This document shows positions 44,417 to 53,654 of a stretch of DNA of 64,000 bases, piece by piece. Position 1 is the stretch's first letter; the number at the start of each line of letters is the position of its first letter. The notes below the pieces were generated by a model. The model was not told the origin of the DNA. It did no database searches and was given only the letters and a program-made list of their open reading frames with translations. A program made the position numbers and the translations under genes. Source of the DNA: Verrucomicrobiota bacterium JB022 (GTDB taxonomy: Bacteria > Verrucomicrobiota > Verrucomicrobiia > Opitutales > Oceanipulchritudinaceae); assembly GCA_030673845.1 (NCBI GenBank), contig JAUTCQ010000015.1, forward strand, positions 248,001 through 312,000. Direction: 5' to 3'.

Positions 44417-45682
44417 ATGAAGATCCTGTTTCTCACCAATGTCATGCCCGTATTCCCTGTGCACCACTCGGGTGGCGCCCAGCGGACGAGCCTGATCCTG
44501 AAAGCTCTGGAATCGTTCGGGCAGGTCGATTTCGTTTTTGTATGCCCGCAAGGGGTTCCGAGCCGCCAGCGCTGGGAAGGGATGCAGGAGGCGCGCCCCG
44601 AGGTCATCCGCGTGCAGTGGCAAGAGCCGAAACCCTTTCGGGGCGCCCATCGTCTCGGTAGCCTTTTGAGTGCTCCAAGCCGCGAATCCTTCCTGGAGAG
44701 TGTGGTGGAGATGCGGCGTTTCGAGGTGCAGCCGACCGTGCGAGACCAAGTGCGAATGCGCGTAGTGGAGGGGAAATACGATCTGGTGGTGGCACGTTAC
44801 ATCCGCCCTGCCGCTGTGGCCGGTTTGTTTGATCGCGATTTCCCTGTCCCGGTGCTGGTTGATATTGATGATCTGGATAGCGAGGTCTTGCGCCTGAAGC
44901 TGGAGCAGAAGACGGACTTTTTCTCCCGTTGGACGCGCAACTCCAGGGTGGCCCGTCTGGAGCGCCTGATCCGCGAATACGTAAAGCGGACGAAAGGCGT
45001 CTTTATCGCGAATCCATCCGATGCCCAGCGAGTTCAGGATACGCGCGGGTGGTTCTTGCCCAACATTCCCTTCCACTTCATCAACGGAGTAAACGAGCCA
45101 TTGCCGGATGTTTCCGGCAGTCAGGATATTCTCTTTGTCGGCAACCTCGGCTACGGGCCAAACAAGGATGGCCTCAACTACTTTTTGCAAGCGGTGTGGC
45201 CGCAGGTGCTGGGGGAAGAGCCATGTGCTCGGTTGCGGGTGGTAGGTTCGTTCCTTAAACCAGAAGACGGCAGTCGCTGGGCGGAGATCGAGAATGTGGA
45301 TGTGATTGGATTTGCAGAAGACCTCGAAGCGGAGTACGCGCGCTGCGCCTTTTCTATCTGCCCCGTATACTGGGGTGGGGGCTCAAAAATCAAGATCCTC
45401 GAATCGCTTGCTTATCAGCGTACTTGTGTCATTTCACCGCATGCGCACGAAGCCTACGCGACCTCCCTGCGTCACCGTGAGCACCTTTGGGTAGGGCACG
45501 ATGACGCGGAATTTGCTGCCGGCTGCGTGACCTTGCTTCAGGACGGTGCCCTGCGCCAACGCTGTGCACAGGTGGGGCGTGAAACCGTGTGTAAGGAATT
45601 CACCTATGAGTCTACCCGGCGGGTAGTCAGTTCTGCGCTCGCCGCATCTGGCTTCACGGCGGTTGCCAACGCGAATGTCTAG
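44417..45682 (+). CDS. Glycosyltransferase GT4, tandem copy 1
   Basis: A 421-residue GT-B protein with N-terminal MKILFLTNVMPVFPVHHSGGAQRTSLIL and C-terminal FVGNLGYGPNKDGLNYFLQAVWP, VYWGGGSKIKILESLAYQRT. This is the sub-family in which PVYWGGGSKIKILE replaces the more common donor motif. It is paralogous along the whole length to the next gene, with a common N-terminal motif GGAQRTSL and PKPFRGAHR. Both probably act in chain synthesis; the donor is unknown. Confidence 0.9.
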   Translation: MKILFLTNVMPVFPVHHSGGAQRTSLILKALESFGQVDFVFVCPQGVPSRQRWEGMQEARPEVIRVQWQEPKPFRGAHRLGSLLSAPSRESFLESVVEMRRFEVQPTVRDQVRMRVVEGKYDLVVARYIRPAAVAGLFDRDFPVPVLVDIDDLDSEVLRLKLEQKTDFFSRWTRNSRVARLERLIREYVKRTKGVFIANPSDAQRVQDTRGWFLPNIPFHFINGVNEPLPDVSGSQDILFVGNLGYGPNKDGLNYFLQAVWPQVLGEEPCARLRVVGSFLKPEDGSRWAEIENVDVIGFAEDLEAEYARCAFSICPVYWGGGSKIKILESLAYQRTCVISPHAHEAYATSLRHREHLWVGHDDAEFAAGCVTLLQDGALRQRCAQVGRETVCKEFTYESTRRVVSSALAASGFTAVANANV

Positions 45683-45685
45683 GCG

Positions 45686-46945
45686 ATGAAGATCCTCCTT
45701 CTCACCAATATTCCGCCTGTGGTTCCCAGTAGCCGGGCTGGGGGCGCTCAGCGAACAAGCTTGTTACTGCGGGCGCTGGAAGCGGTCGGGCAGGTCGACC
45801 TTGGACTGGTATGCGCACCCCACTACCCGCCGCGCGAGCGCTGGGAAGAGTTGGTCGCACTTCGTCCTGAGGTTAGGCGCTGGCATTGGCAGGAGCCCAA
45901 GCCTTTTCGTGGCGCCCATCGTATTTTCCGGCGATTGCCTCAGCCTTTACACAAGACGATCTGGGAACCTTTGGTGGAGCGCAAACGCTATACCGCCCAG
46001 CCGGCGGTTGCCCGTCAAGTCAGGCAATATGTCTTCGACCAAGGGTACGATCTCGTGGTGGCCCGCTATTTGAGGCCAGCAGCCGTAGCAGGTCTCCATG
46101 CTAATGATTTTCCGGTGCCCGTCCTCGTCGACGTAGACGATCTCGACAGCGAGGTTTTACGGCTTCGCTTGGAACAGGAGGCGCAGATTAGCAGATTCAT
46201 CTGGGCAAGCCATAAATATCGGGTGGGCAAGATGAGGCAGCTAATGCTTGAGGTCCTGCACCACTCGGTCGGTGCTTTTCTTGTCAATCCAGCCGATCAG
46301 AAGCTGATTGAGCCCACTCCCAGTTGGCTACTGCCAAACATACCGTATCACTTTTTGCAGGGAGTAATACCCCCTCTCGCGCCGCCTGTAGTTGAGTCCA
46401 AAGATCTGCTCTTTGTAGGCCAACTCGGCTATGAACCCAATCGTCAAGGGCTTAATCGTTTTCTCCTCAACGTATGGCCTACCGTCATGGCGGCAGTCCC
46501 GGGAGTTCGGCTCAGAATTGTGGGAGCCTTCATCCGCCCGGAAGACCAGGAGGCTTGGGGGCGAATCGAAGGGGTGGATGTGGTGGGCTTTGTCGATGAC
46601 CTGAGAACTGAATATGCCCGCTGTGCCTTCACAGTCTGCCCAGTCTATTGGGGTGGAGGTTCCAAGATCAAGATTCTGGAGTCGCTCGCCTACGGGCGCA
46701 CTTGTGTCTTGACTCATCACGCCCATGAGGGCCTTTCGCAAGATCTATATCATCGTAACCATGTTTGGGTAGGAGATAAGGATGATGCCTTCGCACAGGG
46801 ATGTATTGAGCTGCTGAGTGATTTCCAGGGCCGCCAAGCGTTGGCTGAAAGCGGGCGAGAAGTCGTCGATCAAAAATTTACGTTCAGCGCTTTTTGTGAG
46901 GTTGTAGAGAACGCCGTGCGGAAGGCGGTTGCAAAACAAGCATGA
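45686..46945 (+). CDS. Glycosyltransferase GT4, tandem copy 2
   Basis: A 419-residue paralogue of the gene just before it, starting 3 bases after its stop. It has the same motifs: SSRAGGAQRTSLLLRALEAVGQVDL, QEPKPFRGAHR, DLVVARYLRPAAVAGL, VPVLVDVDDLDSEVLRLRLEQ, VYWGGGSKIKILESLAYGRT. The duplication looks old because the DNA sequences differ at most third positions. The duplicated pair may add two similar sugars in series. Its stop overlaps the next start as ATGA. Confidence 0.9.
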   Translation: MKILLLTNIPPVVPSSRAGGAQRTSLLLRALEAVGQVDLGLVCAPHYPPRERWEELVALRPEVRRWHWQEPKPFRGAHRIFRRLPQPLHKTIWEPLVERKRYTAQPAVARQVRQYVFDQGYDLVVARYLRPAAVAGLHANDFPVPVLVDVDDLDSEVLRLRLEQEAQISRFIWASHKYRVGKMRQLMLEVLHHSVGAFLVNPADQKLIEPTPSWLLPNIPYHFLQGVIPPLAPPVVESKDLLFVGQLGYEPNRQGLNRFLLNVWPTVMAAVPGVRLRIVGAFIRPEDQEAWGRIEGVDVVGFVDDLRTEYARCAFTVCPVYWGGGSKIKILESLAYGRTCVLTHHAHEGLSQDLYHRNHVWVGDKDDAFAQGCIELLSDFQGRQALAESGREVVDQKFTFSAFCEVVENAVRKAVAKQA

Positions 46946-48123
46946 AACCTCGCGCGCTCATCCTCTACCCTCAGGTTGCTTGGCCGGCCGAGACAGGCTC
47001 CCTGCAGCGGGTCGAAGCGGTCAGAAAATGGCTTGCTCAGCAAATGAGTGTCTCATTGGTAACGCCTTCATTTGCAATCCACCCCGACAGAGTTGGTCAA
47101 CCTCCTTATGAACATGTTTTTGCGCATATAGGCTCTATACGCCAGACGAAGACTCCTGCGCTTGTCCGAAAGTTCAAAGGCAGGATGGGCTATTACTGGG
47201 CTCGCAATGCAGGGTTGAACGAGAAGTGTTCGAGGGATACTCGCATCGACGAGGTCTTTCGTTATCGTCGCGTCTTACGCCAGTTACGCCCGTCGTTAGT
47301 TTTTTGTGAATACGTATCGCAGCTCCCTAATCTGTATGTGGCTCGGGGCAAGCTGCCAATTTCGATTGTACTGGATACCCACGACATCATTTGGCGCCGC
47401 CAACAACATGAAGTGGAGCTTGGTTTGATTGCAAAGGCAGGCATTACACAGGCCGAAGAAGCCTATCTCTGGAGCCTGGCCGATCTTGTAGTGGGCATTC
47501 AGCCGGAAGAGGCTGCCGAGATCGCGTCGCTCCTGCCCGGTAAGCCCGTTATCTCGGTCCCACAGGCCTACGAGCCTCGCTTTGTCAATCCAGCGCGGAA
47601 GGAGGCGCATCGCTTATTGTTTGTGGGCTCCAAGGCAAGGCCCAACGTCAATGCGTTGGAGGCTTTTTTGCAGACGACTTGGCCTGCGTTGAAGGCGCGG
47701 CACCCGCATCTGCAACTGGATGTCTGCGGGACCGTCTGCGGCACTTTGGAAGCTGGGCTGCTCGCCTCCGAGGGCGTGGCGTTTCACGGTCGAGTGGAGG
47801 ATCTTGAGCCTTTCTATGCGCGCGCGGCCTTGGTCATCAACCCGATGCTGTATGGCAGCGGTCTCAAGATTAAGAACGTGGAGGCCCTCAGCTATGGCAA
47901 GGCCTTGCTTACCTCTCCGGTTGGCGCGCAAGGGATGGACCTGCCATCCGGCATTGCGGCAGTGGAGCCGAAGCATTTTGGCGGCAAGATTAGTGAGATT
48001 ATGTTGTCTCCGGAGACGCTGGCGCGCTGGGAAAAGGACTGCCGCAATTTCTTCCTTGCCACCTACACCCCTGAAGCCTGCTTTGCGCCACTAGCACAGT
48101 GGCTGCAGCAGCAATCTCTATGA
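46942..48123 (+). CDS. Glycosyltransferase, GT4-like
   Basis: A 393-residue GT-B enzyme of the same broad subgroup as its two neighbours: MKPRALILYPQVAWPAETGSLQRVEAVRKWL, VGSKARPNVNALEAFLQTTWPALKARHPHLQLDVCG, ALVINPMLYGSGLKIKNVEALSYGKALLTSPVGAQG. The first 700 bases are visibly more AT-rich than the rest. It overlaps both neighbours by ATGA, so it is translationally coupled. Confidence 0.88.
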   Translation: MKPRALILYPQVAWPAETGSLQRVEAVRKWLAQQMSVSLVTPSFAIHPDRVGQPPYEHVFAHIGSIRQTKTPALVRKFKGRMGYYWARNAGLNEKCSRDTRIDEVFRYRRVLRQLRPSLVFCEYVSQLPNLYVARGKLPISIVLDTHDIIWRRQQHEVELGLIAKAGITQAEEAYLWSLADLVVGIQPEEAAEIASLLPGKPVISVPQAYEPRFVNPARKEAHRLLFVGSKARPNVNALEAFLQTTWPALKARHPHLQLDVCGTVCGTLEAGLLASEGVAFHGRVEDLEPFYARAALVINPMLYGSGLKIKNVEALSYGKALLTSPVGAQGMDLPSGIAAVEPKHFGGKISEIMLSPETLARWEKDCRNFFLATYTPEACFAPLAQWLQQQSL

Positions 48124-49298
48124 ACTCTCGCACCGTCGCCGTCATTCCTGCACGGGGTGGATCCAAGGGGATCCGCCACAAGAACCTGCGCCCTGTCGCG
48201 GGGCGCCCCATCTTGCAACGCAACATCGAGGCGGCTCGCCTTTCCCAGCACATCGATGCCGTTTACGTCTCGACCGACGACCCCGACTACGCTCGCCACG
48301 CCCGCGAGTGGGGGGCCGAAGTCGTGATGCGCCCGGCCGACCTCGCCAGCGACACCGCCAGCAGCGAGTCCGCTCTCCTGCACGCGCTCGACGAGATCGA
48401 GCGCCGCGAAGGCCAGGCCCCGGAGGTGCTCGTCTTTCTCCAATGCACCTCGCCGCTCACGACGGCGGCCGATATCGACGCCTGCCTGGAGCTGCGCGCG
48501 CAGCAAAATGCCGACGTCTCCTTTAGCGCCACGCCCAGCCACAGCTTTCTGTGGAAGAGCGATGAAAACGGCAACGCAGTGGGCGTGAACCACGACCGCA
48601 GCTTCCGCCCGCGCCGGCAGGATCGCCAGCCCGAGTATCGCGAGACGGGTGCCATTTACGCCATGAGCGTAGCCGGCTTTCGCAAATACCGGCACCGTTT
48701 CTTCGGTCACGTGGCCATCTACCCCGTGCCGGGCGAGCGTGCCTGGGAGATCGACGACCCGGCCGACTTCGCCGTCTGCGAGGCGCTGGCCCACTTTGCC
48801 AAGGAAGACGCGAGCAGCCTCCCCTTCCCGAAAGACCTGAAGGCGGTGCTGTTCGACTTCGACGGCGTCTTTACCGACAACCGCGTATGGGTCAACCAGG
48901 ACGGCATCGAATCCGTCGCCTGCAACCGCTCCGACGGCCTGCGCCTGTCCAACCTCAAGGAGACCGGCCTTGCGCTGATGATCGTCTCCAAGGAGCAAAA
49001 CCCGGTCGTCACCACCCGCGCCCAAAAGCTGAAGTTGCCCGTGATGCAAGGGATCGACGACAAGCCGGCGGCCATCAATGCCTGGCTGCAGGAGCGCGGC
49101 TGGGGCTGGGAACAAGTCATTTACGTGGGCAACGACCTCAACGACGCGGACTGCCTCAAACGGGCGGGCTGCGGCGTGGCGGTGGCCGACGCCTATCCGG
49201 AGGCCAAACAGGCCGCCGATTTCATCCTTTCGCGCGCAGGCGGCCACGGTGCGATCCGTGAGCTGTGCGACCTGTTGCTGCAACACCTGAACGCCTAA
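48120..49298 (+). CDS. neuA: Bifunctional CMP-acylneuraminate synthetase and HAD phosphatase
   Basis: A 392-residue fusion. Residues 1-225 are NeuA-like: VAVIPARGGSKGIRHKNLRPVAGRPIL, then QCTSPLTTAADID, YRETGAIYAM. Residues 240-392 are a KdsC-type HAD phosphatase: FDFDGVFTDNRVWVNQDG, NRSDGLRLSNLKETG, QGIDDKPAAINAWL, VGNDLNDADC. It may remove a phosphate from a nonulosonate 9-phosphate or from Kdo-8-phosphate, and then activate the sugar. Fusions of this kind are known from nonulosonate pathways. The start overlaps the previous stop. Since no separate kdsC is in the locus, the HAD domain could serve the Kdo pathway. Confidence 0.92.
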   Translation: MNSRTVAVIPARGGSKGIRHKNLRPVAGRPILQRNIEAARLSQHIDAVYVSTDDPDYARHAREWGAEVVMRPADLASDTASSESALLHALDEIERREGQAPEVLVFLQCTSPLTTAADIDACLELRAQQNADVSFSATPSHSFLWKSDENGNAVGVNHDRSFRPRRQDRQPEYRETGAIYAMSVAGFRKYRHRFFGHVAIYPVPGERAWEIDDPADFAVCEALAHFAKEDASSLPFPKDLKAVLFDFDGVFTDNRVWVNQDGIESVACNRSDGLRLSNLKETGLALMIVSKEQNPVVTTRAQKLKLPVMQGIDDKPAAINAWLQERGWGWEQVIYVGNDLNDADCLKRAGCGVAVADAYPEAKQAADFILSRAGGHGAIRELCDLLLQHLNA

Positions 49299-49319
49299 CC
49301 TTATCTCTCTGGAATCGTC

Positions 49320-50204
49320 ATGAGCTTACCGATTGAATACCGCACCCCCCGGGTGATCGCCGAAGTGGGCTGCAACCACAAGGGCGATATGAACATTGCG
49401 CGCGAACTCATCGCGACCGCGGCCATCTTCTGCAAGGCCGACGTCGTGAAGTTCCAAAAGCGCAACCCGCGCGAGCTGCTCACGCCTGAGCAGTATGCCG
49501 CCCCGCACCCCAATCCCATCCACGCCTATGGCAAGACGTATGGTGAGCACCGCGAATTTCTCGAGCTCGATGCCGATCAGCACCGCCAGCTCAAGGACTG
49601 GTGCGAGGAATTCGGCCTCGTTTACAGCACCTCGGTCTGGGACACCACTTCGGCCCGCGAGATCGTGCCGCTGAACCCCCAGCTGATCAAGATCCCCTCT
49701 GCCTGCAACATGCACTGGGAGATGCTCGGCTACCTCTGCGAGCATTACGAAGGCGAAGTCCACCTCTCCTTTGGCATGACGACGCATGAGGAAGAAGAGA
49801 AGGTCGTCCGCTTCTTCGAAGAGCGTGGCCGTGCCAAGAGCCTCGTGCTCTACGCCTGCACCTCCGGCTATCCCGTGCCGTTCGAAGACATCTGCCTGCT
49901 GGAAATCACCCGCCTGCGCCAGACTTTCGCCGAGCGCGTGAAGAGCATCGGCTTCTCCGGTCACCACCTCGGCATTTCCGTGGACATCGCTGGGTACACC
50001 CTGGGCGCCGAATGGATCGAGCGCCACTACACGCTCGACCGCACCTGGAAGGGTACCGACCACGCGGCCTCGCTTGAGCCCGACGGTATTCGCCGCCTCT
50101 GCCGCGACCTCCGCGCCACCCACCAGGCCCTTACCTACAAGAAGCAGGAAGTGCTGCCGATCGAAGAAGTGCAGCGCAAGAAGTTGAAGTGGCAGCCCCG
50201 CTAA
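49320..50204 (+). CDS. neuB: Nonulosonic acid synthase, NeuB-like, without SAF domain
   Basis: A TIM-barrel condensing enzyme that joins phosphoenolpyruvate to a six-carbon sugar to form sialic or related acids. It has RVIAEVGCNHKGDMNIA, VKFQKRNPRELL, IKIPSACN, SFGMTTHEEEEK, GFSGHHLGISVDI, ERHYTLDRTWKGTDHAASLEPD. NeuB proteins normally end in a SAF (antifreeze-like) domain and have about 340-350 residues; this one has 294 and ends after the barrel. The following gene starts two bases after its stop, so the truncation is not a break. Substrate is unclear. Confidence 0.9.
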   Translation: MSLPIEYRTPRVIAEVGCNHKGDMNIARELIATAAIFCKADVVKFQKRNPRELLTPEQYAAPHPNPIHAYGKTYGEHREFLELDADQHRQLKDWCEEFGLVYSTSVWDTTSAREIVPLNPQLIKIPSACNMHWEMLGYLCEHYEGEVHLSFGMTTHEEEEKVVRFFEERGRAKSLVLYACTSGYPVPFEDICLLEITRLRQTFAERVKSIGFSGHHLGISVDIAGYTLGAEWIERHYTLDRTWKGTDHAASLEPDGIRRLCRDLRATHQALTYKKQEVLPIEEVQRKKLKWQPR

Positions 50205-50205
50205 G

Positions 50206-51369
50206 ATGGCTCAGCACAAGCTCAAGATCCTGTGGATCACCGGCACGTGGCATCTCATCCTGGCACGTGCCGTGTTGGCCCAGCAGGGGCAGACGGTGAC
50301 GCCGGAAGAGTGGGTCGTCGCGGTTAGCGGCGGCCGATCTTCTCCGGAGTTCCGGCAGCGCCTGGCGGAGCTGTGCCGCCTGGGGTTTCCGGGCGTCGAA
50401 GTCATCGACGTCCCTTATACTGCCGCCTGGGATCACGAGCTGTTGCAGTTCTTCCTCGCGTTGATGCGACGTCGCGGCGCGAGCGGATACAGTGATTTTT
50501 GGACCTGTTTCCCGACAGAGCCTCCCGTCCGGTGCGTCAATCTGATCAGCCCGGGTTGCCGGTGCTGGGGGATCGAAGATGGGCTGGTGACGTATGCCCC
50601 GACCTTCTCCACCTTGCCCCGCACGGCGGGACGCAGCAGGGTGGGCCAGCTTGCGGCGATCACAGGGCCCGCCCTCACACATTCCGCGCTTACGCCATTG
50701 TTTGGGGTGAATCAAAAGCTGTACCGCAAAGTCCTGCGGCGGCTTCAATTCAAGAATTCCCTGCCGCTCACCCGCTATTACGGCCTCCTCAACGACTTGC
50801 TGCCTGACTTTGCGCGCGGGCATCCGCAAGAGCTTATTCGCCCGGAGATCCTGCAGGCAGAGGTGGAAGCCTTCCGCCAGCTCATTGGCTACCAGCCCCC
50901 GGAATTCGATCAGCCCACCTTGCTCTTCCTGGGCGACAACCTGCATGCGATCATGGGCGATCAGGCTGCAGCGGTAGAAGACCTCACGATCCAGTGGCTT
51001 CGCCATGTGATCGACCTCGGCTACCAGGTTTACTGGAAACCACACCCTCGGGCCGCTGCCTCGCTGACGGAAAAGCTGATCAGCCGGTTTGACGATCAGG
51101 AATTGCGGCGCGCGCCCGATCTGGACATGGCACCGGCCGAAGTGGCTTTCGCGGTGCCGAGCCTGGCCGGCGTCATCTCGATGCTCTCTTCGGCCTGCTT
51201 TTACTTCCCGCGTTATTTCGATATCCCCAGCTATCGTTTTCCCTTCCCTTGGGAGGCGATCGACCTGCCGCTGGAGCTCAAGGAAGTCCTTGCGCTCAGT
51301 GAGGCGGAGGTGATGCCGATTGACCGTTTACCTCCCGCTACACTTGTCCCTCAATCGACCGAGACCTAA
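50206..51369 (+). CDS. Sialyltransferase-like GT-B enzyme, copy 1
   Basis: A 387-residue protein with features of bacterial sialyl- and polysialyltransferases (GT38/GT52-like): the D/E-D/E-G motif at 124-126 in GIEDGLVTY, the HP motif in KPHPR (His280), and the later SS motif in ISMLSSACFYFP. No signal peptide or membrane helix. It is paralogous in its C-terminal half to the gene at 52530. It directly follows the nonulosonic acid synthase gene, so transfer of a CMP-nonulosonic acid or Kdo is a reasonable inference. It could also be a transferase for another nucleotide sugar. Confidence 0.72.
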   Translation: MAQHKLKILWITGTWHLILARAVLAQQGQTVTPEEWVVAVSGGRSSPEFRQRLAELCRLGFPGVEVIDVPYTAAWDHELLQFFLALMRRRGASGYSDFWTCFPTEPPVRCVNLISPGCRCWGIEDGLVTYAPTFSTLPRTAGRSRVGQLAAITGPALTHSALTPLFGVNQKLYRKVLRRLQFKNSLPLTRYYGLLNDLLPDFARGHPQELIRPEILQAEVEAFRQLIGYQPPEFDQPTLLFLGDNLHAIMGDQAAAVEDLTIQWLRHVIDLGYQVYWKPHPRAAASLTEKLISRFDDQELRRAPDLDMAPAEVAFAVPSLAGVISMLSSACFYFPRYFDIPSYRFPFPWEAIDLPLELKEVLALSEAEVMPIDRLPPATLVPQSTET

Positions 51370-51384
51370 AGGCCCCCTTCCTCT

Positions 51385-52506
51385 ATGGCACATATCCTGA
51401 TGCTCAGCACGATGGACGGCACCCCTTGGGGGGGCAGCGAATTGCTGTGGGCCGATGCGGCCAGCCATCTCGTCCGGCAAGGCCACCAAGTCTCTGCCTG
51501 CACGATGCTGCACCCGGGGGTAACGGTGCCGGCCCTCCAGAAGCTGCAAGGCGAGGGCGTACAGCTGCACCACTGGCGCCGCCTGCCGAAAGTCTTCCGG
51601 CTGGTGCGCTCGCCGGAGAGGCTGACTACGCCCAATCCCCAGCATTTTCTGGCCAAGCTCCGGCCAGACCTGTTGCTGATCAACAACGGCTACCAAGTGC
51701 CGCCTGCCGTTTGGACGGAGGCCGCCTACGAGTTGGGCATCCCATACGCGCATCTCTGCCACTCGTTCATCGAGTCGATCTGGCCCGATGAAGCTGTCAT
51801 CTCGCGAGGAGCCAAGGCCTTGGAGCGCGCGGCCGCCGCCTTTTGGGTTAGCGAAAGCAACCAGCGCGGTGCCTACCGGCAGTTTGTCGCAGTTGCGCCC
51901 GTCAGCGAAGTCGTCCGCAACCCCTACCAGGTGTCGCGAGACATTCCCTTTAGCTGGCCTGGGAATGAGGGCCTGCAGCTGGCCTTCGTTGGCCGGCTCG
52001 CAAACGCCCACAAGGGTTGCGACTTGCTGCTCGAAGTGCTGCAGCAGCAAAAGTGGCAAGGGCGAAACCTGCACGTCAGCTTTTTCGGCACCGGGCCTTC
52101 GGAAGCGCGCCTCAAGCTGCTGGCCGAGCGCTGGGGGCTGAACAACGTATCTTTCCGCGGGCACGTCAGCGATGTCGATGGCATCTGGAGAGAGCACCAC
52201 GCGCTGGTGCTCCCTAGCCGTCAGGAAGGCCTGCCTATCGTGATCGTCGAAGCCATGATGCGCGGGCGCCCCTGCATTGTCACGGAAGTGGCTGGCAACG
52301 CCGAGCTGCTCGTGCGGGGTGAGACGGGCTTTGTCGCCGACGGACCCAACGTGCGTGCGCTCGACCGCGCGCTGGAGGAAGCCTGGGCCGCCCGGGAGCA
52401 GTTGCGTGAAATCGGCGAACGCGCCTACCAGCAAATCCGTGCTGCCGTGCCGGCCGAGCCGGGTGCCGTCTTCGCCCAGCGCCTCCTGCAGCTGATTGGC
52501 CAATAG
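51385..52506 (+). CDS. Glycosyltransferase, GT4
   Basis: A 373-residue group 1 GT: HILMLSTMDGTPWGGSELLWADAA at the N-terminus and FVGRLANAHKGCDLLLEVLQQQ, FFGTGPSEARLKLLA, VLPSRQEGLPIVIVEAMMRGRPCIVTEVAGNAELL in the donor-binding domain. It is in the operon 15 bp after the sialyltransferase-like gene. Confidence 0.93.
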   Translation: MAHILMLSTMDGTPWGGSELLWADAASHLVRQGHQVSACTMLHPGVTVPALQKLQGEGVQLHHWRRLPKVFRLVRSPERLTTPNPQHFLAKLRPDLLLINNGYQVPPAVWTEAAYELGIPYAHLCHSFIESIWPDEAVISRGAKALERAAAAFWVSESNQRGAYRQFVAVAPVSEVVRNPYQVSRDIPFSWPGNEGLQLAFVGRLANAHKGCDLLLEVLQQQKWQGRNLHVSFFGTGPSEARLKLLAERWGLNNVSFRGHVSDVDGIWREHHALVLPSRQEGLPIVIVEAMMRGRPCIVTEVAGNAELLVRGETGFVADGPNVRALDRALEEAWAAREQLREIGERAYQQIRAAVPAEPGAVFAQRLLQLIGQ

Positions 52507-52529
52507 AGGCCTCTCCTGGCTCCCTTCCC

Positions 52530-53654
52530 ATGTCTTCCTGCCGCATCATCGCATTCAATGGACCTTGGCAATTTATCGTGGCCCGGGCTGCCATCCGTGC
52601 GCATCATGGAGCCACCGAAGAGGGCAGTTGGAAGTTGGTCCTGACCGGGGCTGCCGCCAACACGCGGCTTCACCAGCTTCTCTTGCGCCTCGCGGCTCAC
52701 TACTTCCCCCAGGCGGAGGTATTTGATCTCACGGGGCTGCCACCTGCTCGCATGATGGAGACGATGGCAGGCGCACTCGCCGGCCGGCGACTGCCCGTGG
52801 AAGAGGTCTGGTGCGGTTCTCCCAAGACGCATCTGGCTTCCACGCTTTATCTGCTCTTCCCGCGTGCTTCCTTTCATATGTTTGAGGAGGGGCTGCACAG
52901 CTACACCGCGTCCTTTTCCTTGAGTTCAGGCCCGGCCATGCCGCAGAAGCTCGGGCGCTGGCTAGGCCCAGGCCTGGGGCGTGGGCGCCACGCCGGGCCA
53001 AACCGCCTCTGCCCGCCGCTCTACGACAAGGCGGTGCAGATGTTGCAGAACCGTGCGTTGCCCCCTGCGGCTGCCTTTCACGGCATTCTCTCCGATCAGC
53101 TTCCCGTCCAAGCCGATTCAGGGGTGCCGCGGCATGTGATACCAGAGGCGGGGGTGCGAGAAGAAATCGCCTTGTATTGCAGCTTTGTCGGCAGCGAACT
53201 CCCTCGTTATGAAGAGCCTTGCATCCTGTTCCTGGGAGAAAACCTGCTTTGGACGCTTCGGCATGATTACGAACGGCTTCTGGATGCTACCGTGGCCGCC
53301 TTTCAAGCCGCCACAGAGGCAGGCTATCGTGTCCTCTGGAAGCCTCACCCGCGCATGCCCCGCTTTTGCAGCGAATACCTGGTGCTAAAAAGCGCTTCCC
53401 CTCGCGTCACCTGGCTGCCAGAAATGGACCTCTTGCCTGCCGAAGTGGCTTTTGGCCAAAGCGGCCTCCGGGCAGTCGCTTCGCTGATGTCGAGCTGCCT
53501 GTTCTACTTTCCCCGCTTTTTTGGGATCCCAAGCTATCACCTGCCTTACCCGGAAAGCCTGCCCGCTCTAGGCGGCGGGTTGGATGAGGTGCTCCAGCTT
53601 TGCCAACGCCACAGTGAGCCGCTCGCGCAGTGGCAACCTACTGAATCCGAATGA
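52530..53654 (+). CDS. Sialyltransferase-like GT-B enzyme, copy 2
   Basis: A 374-residue protein, a remote paralogue of 50206-51369. The D/E-D/E-G motif is EEG at 119-121, the HP motif is in KPHPR (His273), and the SS motif in LMSSCLFYFP, spaced like those of the first copy; the PAEVAF segment and FFGIPSYHLPYP are shared. It begins 23 bp after the GT4 gene and its stop overlaps the next start as ATGA. It may transfer a second CMP-activated sugar or the same one to another acceptor. Confidence 0.72.
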   Translation: MSSCRIIAFNGPWQFIVARAAIRAHHGATEEGSWKLVLTGAAANTRLHQLLLRLAAHYFPQAEVFDLTGLPPARMMETMAGALAGRRLPVEEVWCGSPKTHLASTLYLLFPRASFHMFEEGLHSYTASFSLSSGPAMPQKLGRWLGPGLGRGRHAGPNRLCPPLYDKAVQMLQNRALPPAAAFHGILSDQLPVQADSGVPRHVIPEAGVREEIALYCSFVGSELPRYEEPCILFLGENLLWTLRHDYERLLDATVAAFQAATEAGYRVLWKPHPRMPRFCSEYLVLKSASPRVTWLPEMDLLPAEVAFGQSGLRAVASLMSSCLFYFPRFFGIPSYHLPYPESLPALGGGLDEVLQLCQRHSEPLAQWQPTESE

